From Bacillus sp. SA1-12 (GTDB lineage Bacteria > Bacillota > Bacilli > Bacillales > Bacillaceae), in assembly GCF_000981385.1 (NCBI RefSeq), contig NZ_LATZ01000133.1:1-64000 (forward strand): a stretch of DNA of 64,000 bases. The letters are read 5' to 3'. The position numbers were made by a program, and so were the translations under genes. Position 1 is the stretch's first letter; the number at the start of each line of letters is the position of its first letter. This document shows, piece after piece, positions 58,949 to 64,000 of the stretch. Below the pieces are notes generated by a model. It was not told where the DNA came from. It did no database searches and worked only from the letters and a program-made list of their open reading frames with translations.

Positions 58949-60304
58949 ATGGATGATCTACTTTTGGCTCGTTCCCTTTTTGGGACCACAATGGGCTTTC
59001 ACATTATTTTTGCAACATTGGGAGTCGGCTTGCCATTAATGATACTGTGTGCAGAGTTACTATATCAAAAAACGAAAGATCATGATTATGCAATAATGGC
59101 GAAGCGCTGGACAAAGGGACAGGCTGTTTTGCTAGGAGTAGCGATTCCTACAGGAACAATTGCCGGAGTTCAACTTGCGCTCCTTTGGCCCGGTTTTATG
59201 GAAGTGATCGGAAAAGTAATGGCACTGCCTTTCCAAATTGAAATATATGCTTTTTTTATCGAGGCCTTGTTTATGTCCATCTATGTTTATGCTGCTGATC
59301 GCATTTCCCCAAAAATGAGGATTTTAAGTGTATCCCTTGTGTTATTAGGTGCAAGTGCTTCTGCGGTATTAATAACGAATGTTCACGCCTTTGAAGGAAC
59401 ACCCGCAGGTTTTCGAATTGAAAATGGTGAAATCGCCGATGTAGACCCCTGGGCAGCATTCTTTAACCCAAGCTTCTTTATTTCGGCTTCACATGTTGCC
59501 GTATCAGCCTATATGACTGGAGCCTTTATGATTTGCAGCATATCCGCCTTTAAAATGCTTAAGCACCGGAAAAATGAACGAGTTCTTAAGTTTCACCGTA
59601 AAGCCCTTATGTTAAGCCTTGCTATTGGAGGAATCTTTTCATTATTAACCGCTTTAAATGGCCATGAATCAGCACAAATGCTTCATGAATATCAGCCTGA
59701 AAAGCTTGCAGCGGCAGAAGGATTATTCGAAACACAGGATTACGCACCGCTTGCGATTGGCGGTTTTACAGATAAGGAAACACAGGAAATAAAATATGCC
59801 ATTGAAATTCCATGGGCCCTTAGCTTTCTAGCTGGAAATAGCTTTGAAACGGTTGTTGTCGGATTAAATGATTTTCCTGAAGAGTATTGGCCTCCATTAT
59901 TTGTCCACACTTTATTCAATGGAATGGTATTAATCGGCAGCTTTTTAATTTTTTTATCCATGGCTGGATTTATATGGAATAAGCTGTTGAAAAAACCAAT
60001 TTTCCCTAAGCCTTTTATGCTCGCCTTTGTTATTGCCGGTCCTTTAGCGTTGCTTTCAATCGAATTTGGCTGGATCTTTGCTTGTACCGGAAGACAGCCT
60101 TGGGTGATTTACCGCGTATTGGCCACTGCCGAGGTTGTAACAGGATCATCCCAAATTGGATTACTCTTTATCCTGTTTACACTCATTTATGTGATCTTGG
60201 GCGTAGCTGTTTTGCTCGTTTTAAAATATTACTTTAAAAGACATCCAGTTGAGAATGAACTTAAGAATGAAGCATCTGGAACCGGGAGTATCAGCATTTA
60301 TTAA
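58949..60304 (+). CDS. ythA: Cytochrome bd-type quinol oxidase subunit I
   Basis: A 451-residue CydA-type subunit with nine predicted membrane segments. The heme ligand His18 (MGFHIIFA), a second His in ASHVAVSA (near 180), Met/Glu positions and the GRQPWVIYR motif near residue 380 are visible. The Q-loop is short, as in cyanide-insensitive or YthA-type oxidases, not the long E. coli form. GAAAGGCGG precedes ATG 58949. Paired with subunit II 22 bp downstream. Confidence 0.88.
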   Translation: MDDLLLARSLFGTTMGFHIIFATLGVGLPLMILCAELLYQKTKDHDYAIMAKRWTKGQAVLLGVAIPTGTIAGVQLALLWPGFMEVIGKVMALPFQIEIYAFFIEALFMSIYVYAADRISPKMRILSVSLVLLGASASAVLITNVHAFEGTPAGFRIENGEIADVDPWAAFFNPSFFISASHVAVSAYMTGAFMICSISAFKMLKHRKNERVLKFHRKALMLSLAIGGIFSLLTALNGHESAQMLHEYQPEKLAAAEGLFETQDYAPLAIGGFTDKETQEIKYAIEIPWALSFLAGNSFETVVVGLNDFPEEYWPPLFVHTLFNGMVLIGSFLIFLSMAGFIWNKLLKKPIFPKPFMLAFVIAGPLALLSIEFGWIFACTGRQPWVIYRVLATAEVVTGSSQIGLLFILFTLIYVILGVAVLLVLKYYFKRHPVENELKNEASGTGSISIY

Positions 60305-60326
60305 AGCTTTGAAAGGACGGTCGAAT

Positions 60327-61361
60327 ATGACAGCAGATTCACTACTTGCCATTACTGTATTATGGGGATTTGTGTTTATCTATGCCGTAATGGCGACCAT
60401 GGATTTTGGCGCAGGTTTTTGGTCAATGATTTATATCAAGAAAGAAAAAACAAATGCAACAAATATTGCAAATCGCTACCTCTCACCAACATGGGAGGTA
60501 ACAAATGTGTTTATCGTAGCAATTGTCATTGCCCTTGTCAGCTTTTTCCCTGGTGCGACATATATTCTCGGCACTGTGCTGCTATTGCCGGGAAGTTTTA
60601 TTCTCATTTTGCTTGCATTAAGGAGCGGATTCCTCGTTTTCTCACATATTGCAAAAGATTATGAAAAAGCACTTACATATGTCTCTGGAATTTCCGGCTT
60701 TATTATCCCTGCGCTATTAATGCTGGTTCTCCCCATTACACACGGCGGTTATATTGAAGTGGTTAATGGTGTTCACCAGCTCAATTTTGCAGCCCTTTTT
60801 ACTAGCCCGAATATCTATGCATTTATGGGCTTCGCTATTAGCAGTACACTGTTTTTGTCATCCTTATTGCTTGCAGATTACTCAAATGTTGCTGATGAAT
60901 TAGATGCATATCGGATTTACCGGCGCGATGCCCTTATTTTAGGACCGATTTCACTGGTCATGGCTTTTTTCATCATGCTGACATTAAGAATTGAAGCCAA
61001 TTGGCTTTACACTAAAATGTTGGATTATCTGCCCTTTCTCATTGGTTCTGTTGTGTTATTTCTTCTTGCTGGTTCAGCCTTATTTTTACCATCTGCAAAG
61101 CATAAGCAGCGGATTGGCCGACCAAGGTTAGCTGTCATTGCCGTAACCATTCAATATTTAGCAGCAAGCTATGCCTATGGCCGTGCACATTTACCCTATA
61201 TGATTTACCCTGATGTCACAATTGAATCCGGTTTTACTCATCCAACTGCATTTAGGGCATTATTCGCCACATATATTGTTGGTTTTCTCATTCTATTTCC
61301 GGGATTTATATACTTTTGGAAGTTGTTTATGAAGGACAAACGATATTTAAGGCAAAATTAA
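60327..61361 (+). CDS. ythB: Cytochrome bd-type quinol oxidase subunit II
   Basis: A 344-residue CydB-type subunit with eight predicted membrane segments: the N-terminus LLAITVLWGFVFIYAVMATM with MDFGAGFW is the family signature. The ATG at 60327 follows GAAAGGA and lies 22 bp after subunit I; an earlier frame start would overlap subunit I without need. Subunit II has no heme and stabilises the complex. Confidence 0.88.
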   Translation: MTADSLLAITVLWGFVFIYAVMATMDFGAGFWSMIYIKKEKTNATNIANRYLSPTWEVTNVFIVAIVIALVSFFPGATYILGTVLLLPGSFILILLALRSGFLVFSHIAKDYEKALTYVSGISGFIIPALLMLVLPITHGGYIEVVNGVHQLNFAALFTSPNIYAFMGFAISSTLFLSSLLLADYSNVADELDAYRIYRRDALILGPISLVMAFFIMLTLRIEANWLYTKMLDYLPFLIGSVVLFLLAGSALFLPSAKHKQRIGRPRLAVIAVTIQYLAASYAYGRAHLPYMIYPDVTIESGFTHPTAFRALFATYIVGFLILFPGFIYFWKLFMKDKRYLRQN

Positions 61362-61412
61362 TCTTAAGATCAAAAGTGGAAGCTCTTTGATCAGCCTAGT
61401 GTAAATAAAACG

Positions 61413-61451
61413 ATTTGGAATAGAAGCAATTCTTTACCTTCTATTCCAAAT
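61413..61451. repeat. 14-bp inverted repeat after the oxidase genes
   Basis: ATTTGGAATAGAAG and CTTCTATTCCAAAT, perfect arms around 11 nt. No T run follows, so it is an atypical terminator or a repeat fragment. Confidence 0.65.
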
Positions 61452-61586
61452 TGGCAAGACCCTAGCTTCAGAAAGGAATCAATTAACACGCTACCAGAAG
61501 GCTTTTATGTGATAAGGCAGGTATGAAACACGTCAAAAATGGAAGACTATTTATGTGTTTCATTATTACTAAGGAGGTCAATAAAA

Positions 61587-61745
61587 ATGGCACAAGACGT
61601 ACTTTGTGAAGTGAATAACTGTCACTACTGGGCAAAAGGGAATAAATGCAGTGCTGATGCAATCTATGTAGTCAGTCATGCTGGTAAAAAAGCTGATAAC
61701 AGTGAAGAAACAGATTGCAAAACCTTTAAACCATCTGACCTTTAA
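61587..61745 (+). CDS. DUF1540 cysteine-containing small protein
   Basis: A 52-residue protein with four cysteines (VLCEVNNCHYW, KCSAD, DCKTF) arranged as in DUF1540, a family of small, probably zinc-binding proteins common in Firmicutes. AAGGAGG lies 8 nt before ATG 61587. Followed by a terminator. Function unknown. Confidence 0.82.
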   Translation: MAQDVLCEVNNCHYWAKGNKCSADAIYVVSHAGKKADNSEETDCKTFKPSDL

Positions 61746-61760
61746 AATTTATGATCCGAT

Positions 61761-61792
61761 AAGGAACAAGCAGAGGCAACTGTTTGTTCCTT
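61761..61792 (+). terminator. DUF1540 gene terminator
   Basis: AAGGAACAA/TTGTTCCTT stem with 14-nt loop followed by TCTATT; weak T tail. Confidence 0.65.
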
Positions 61793-61893
61793 TCTATTGT
61801 ATTATTGATAATGAATTTCATTTTTATTCATGAAGCTACATATTATTTCTGATTTTTCACAAACTACTAGTAGAAATTCCTAAGGGGGTAATC

Positions 61894-62082
61894 ATGTTGA
61901 AGGAAAGCTTACTTAATTCATTTCGCAATGAGGTGAAAAACTCAAATGCTGAGTCATTTCCAATGTTCGTTGATTCCTTTACCAATCTATGGGATTATGA
62001 GTTTGGATCATTGGATAACCTTCCACATGATGTGGATGGGCTTGTTGCTGATCGCGCAATCGAGTATGGATTAATGGAATAG
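61894..62082 (+). CDS. Small acidic protein, unknown
   Basis: A 62-residue acidic protein (MLKESLLNSFRNEVKNSNAE at the start) without Cys. TAAGGGGGTA lies 5-6 nt before the ATG and a strong terminator follows. I do not recognise the family. Confidence 0.65.
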   Translation: MLKESLLNSFRNEVKNSNAESFPMFVDSFTNLWDYEFGSLDNLPHDVDGLVADRAIEYGLME

Positions 62083-62103
62083 AAAAAATAAAAAATTGTA
62101 TTT

Positions 62104-62126
62104 GAGGCTGACTGGTGATCAGCCTC
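62104..62126 (+). terminator. Terminator of the 62-residue protein gene
   Basis: Perfect 8-bp stem GAGGCTGA/TCAGCCTC, the same arms as the pckA terminator, then TTCTTTT. Confidence 0.85.
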
Positions 62127-62297
62127 TTCTTTTAAAAGGTAGACATTAGCTTTGTTGTCTTGGTCAAGCCCCAACGGCAAAGCGTTGGGCGTATACGTAC
62201 AGTTGTGAGAAAAGGATGCCTTGGCAAATAGCTGTCTCTTTTAGTTTAATCAAATAGGCAGTTAAGCTATTACTGAAAGCAAGCGCCTTTCGCTATA

Positions 62298-63179
62298 TTA
62301 TTGAACATTTGAAAGCTTTTGTTGTGCGCGTTTTTTTGCAAGCAGTCCATGTTTTGGTGAAAAGAAAAATGCGAGTCCAAACACAATACCTGTTGAGGTC
62401 GCCATTGCACCTGAAATGGAAACATTTAATAAGGTTGCCATGTAGTAACCGCTAATCGCTGAGAAAACACCAATGCCTGCACTTATGAAAAGCATCGCTA
62501 ATAGCTTATCGGTTATTAAATAGGCAGCCGAAGCTGGAACAATCAGCATCGCAACAACTAAAATGGCACCAACACTGTCAAAGGAAGCAACCGTTGTAAT
62601 GGATAGCATCCCCATTTGCAAATAGTGGATGAACAAAACGGGAATGCCAATTGCTGATGCTAAGGCAGGGTCGAATGTACTAATCTTGAACTCCTTATAA
62701 AAAAAGAAAATGATTAGCAGATTGACAAGAAATACAAAGGATAAAAGCCAGACAGCCTTTGGACCTAACTCCATTCCGTTCCATTCAACCGTATCCCAAG
62801 GAATAAAAGTGATTTCTCCCATTAGCGCATGATCTACATCTAAATGGATATTTCCTGCAAAGACCGATAAAAGAATGACACCAATGGCAAACAGTGATGT
62901 AAAAACGACTCCGATAGCTGCATCTGCCTGAACACCCTTACCGCTTAATACTTGCACGAGCAGAGCAGTTAAAAGTCCAACAACGACAGCTCCGATAAGT
63001 AAGGAGGGTCCATCCAGGCTCTGACTTACTAAAAAGCCTCCTACAATTCCCAGTAATACCGTATGTGAAATGGCATCAGCCAACATTGCCATCTTGCGTA
63101 AAACTAAAAAGCAGCCGACCATTGCACATGTTATCCCAACCAATGAACCAGTAACAATAATCCACAAATCATATGTCAT
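62298..63179 (-). CDS. mntD: Manganese ABC transporter permease MntD
   Basis: A 293-residue permease with nine predicted membrane segments, family ZnuB/MntB: DLWIIVTGSLVGITCAMVGCFLVLRKMAML at the start and SFDSVGAILVVAMLIVPASAAYLITDKL near residue 200. It overlaps mntC by 11 bp. In B. subtilis mntABCD (ytgABCD) imports manganese under MntR control. Confidence 0.88.
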   Translation of the reverse strand: MTYDLWIIVTGSLVGITCAMVGCFLVLRKMAMLADAISHTVLLGIVGGFLVSQSLDGPSLLIGAVVVGLLTALLVQVLSGKGVQADAAIGVVFTSLFAIGVILLSVFAGNIHLDVDHALMGEITFIPWDTVEWNGMELGPKAVWLLSFVFLVNLLIIFFFYKEFKISTFDPALASAIGIPVLFIHYLQMGMLSITTVASFDSVGAILVVAMLIVPASAAYLITDKLLAMLFISAGIGVFSAISGYYMATLLNVSISGAMATSTGIVFGLAFFFSPKHGLLAKKRAQQKLSNVQ

Positions 63180-64000
63180 TCATCATCATCCCCTTGTCAC
63201 CATAAACTGCAGATTTCGGAAGCAGCAATGGTACACGCTGATGTACTTGTAATAAGGTCAAAAGCTGAGCTCTTGAATCTGAAGAAATCCTGGCAAGATT
63301 TAGATCATCCTTTGATTCGAGATCTAAATAAGCGAATTCCATTTCATGCATCAAATACATATCATATAACCGTTGTTTTAGTACAAGCTCATAGCCCTTC
63401 TCAATTCCTTTATCAGTTAGCTTCCAAATTTGCTCGCCTGTTTTAGTAATCAGTTCATTTCTTTGCAGCACCTGATTTGCATATTGATACAGACGTTTTG
63501 ATAATCTTCTTCTTTTCAGAAGCTCTTCTTCTGAAATCTTTTCAAGATTTCCTCCCTCTGCAATCTCGTAAACACTTAATAACAGCTGTTCAACTGCTGT
63601 TCTTTTCCGCAAGGTAATCTGTTTTAACAGCTTTGAAAGTAATCCTCGTTTCGGTGCGAAAATGAGTGATACGAGAAAAAGTGCTGTTGCTGCAATAATG
63701 ATAAGCGGACCTGTTGCCATCCCTTTAGTTATTGTGCTTAACATGGTACCAGTTACACCGGAAATACCTCCAATAATCCCGGAAATGATCATCATATGGC
63801 TTAGCTTATCAGTCCAATACCTTGCACTTATTGCTGGAGTGATAAGCATAGCTGCCATTAAAACAACCCCGACAGTTTGAAGGCCGATTACGACAGAGCA
63901 AACAATAAGCAAAAGCAGCAAGCCATTAAAAAATGATACTGGCAGTCCCAGCCCCTTTGCAAATTGAGGATCAAAGGTTAATAATTTAAATTCTTTATAG
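63169..64000 (-). CDS. mntC: Manganese ABC transporter permease MntC with C-terminal DtxR-like domain (5' truncated)
   Basis: The reading frame is open to the window end, so the start lies outside; 276 residues are visible. The N-terminal part is a ZnuB-type permease (LTFDPQFAKGLGLPVSFFNG, GVVLMAAMLITPAISARYWT). After the last membrane segment (about visible residue 130) comes a winged-helix region (RRRLSKRLYQYANQVLQRNE) and a DtxR/MntR-like dimer part ending in HEMEFAYLDLESKDDLNLA. This fusion is typical of MntC/YtgC of Bacillus. Confidence 0.87.
   Translation of the reverse strand, partial: YKEFKLLTFDPQFAKGLGLPVSFFNGLLLLLIVCSVVIGLQTVGVVLMAAMLITPAISARYWTDKLSHMMIISGIIGGISGVTGTMLSTITKGMATGPLIIIAATALFLVSLIFAPKRGLLSKLLKQITLRKRTAVEQLLLSVYEIAEGGNLEKISEEELLKRRRLSKRLYQYANQVLQRNELITKTGEQIWKLTDKGIEKGYELVLKQRLYDMYLMHEMEFAYLDLESKDDLNLARISSDSRAQLLTLLQVHQRVPLLLPKSAVYGDKGMMMNDI

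Overview
The window is chromosomal DNA of a low-GC, endospore-forming member of the Bacillaceae. Gene content and order follow the B. subtilis 'yt' region: pepV, pbuO, ytfP/ytgP/ytzG, leuS, yttB, ytrA-F, ytzC, ytqAB, ytpBA, ytoA, metK, pckA, ytmBA, ytlACD, ytkD, dps, ytkA, luxS, yidD, ytiB, cydAB-type oxidase, mntCD. Spore-linked genes (cse60, ytpB), AT-rich intergenic DNA, strong AGGAGG-type ribosome sites, a T-box and an S-box support this. The genus is not resolved; the intergenic repeats suggest a Bacillus/Cytobacillus/Mesobacillus-type genome rather than B. subtilis itself.

Left part (1-9 kb): the window opens inside a group IIC intron inserted just past the pepV terminator. Then come pepV, a PurR-type purine permease gene, an ArsR-like regulator with a perfect palindromic operator candidate, a methionine aminopeptidase, wrecked remains of an ABC transporter (ythPQ-like), a small DeoR-type regulator, an rRNA pseudouridine synthase and a MurJ/Wzx-type flippase. 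Middle left (9-24 kb): a flavoprotein, a sugar ABC importer without its own ATPase, cse60, a rhodanese, leuS under a Leu T-box, a sigma-54 controlled 3-hydroxybutyrate uptake and oxidation unit, an MFS exporter and an acetyltransferase.

Middle (24-42 kb): a compact ytrABCDEF-type ABC operon with its GntR repressor and operator, the ytqAB tRNA wobble-modification pair, ytpB/ytpA (sesquarterpene and lysophospholipase), gamma carbonic anhydrase-like ytoA, a PAP2/glycosyltransferase pair, a DUF2087 + GIY-YIG pair, a broken chemoreceptor, a DUF2935 protein, a two-domain YtkA lipoprotein and metK behind a SAM-I riboswitch.

Right part (42-64 kb): pckA with a CcpN-like site on its -10 box, followed by a noncoding array of four ~52-bp tandem repeats; ytmBA; the ytlACD importer; ytkD; dps with a sigma-B promoter; ytzI; the ycgRQ-like pair; folE2; luxS next to a palindromic Bacillus repeat; yidD; a LacI regulator; beta carbonic anhydrase and an orphan zinc-binding lipoprotein with two Zur-like boxes between them; a cytochrome bd-type oxidase; two small proteins; and the 3' part of a manganese ABC operon (mntC cut by the window end, mntD).

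Most genes are ordinary housekeeping genes. The most interesting items are regulatory or repetitive: the intron in a terminator, the sigma-54 promoter with upstream inverted repeats, the paired Zur-like sites, the 52-bp array, several families of structured intergenic repeats, and the DUF2087/GIY-YIG gene pair. No CRISPR array, prophage, complete IS element, tRNA or rRNA gene was seen.
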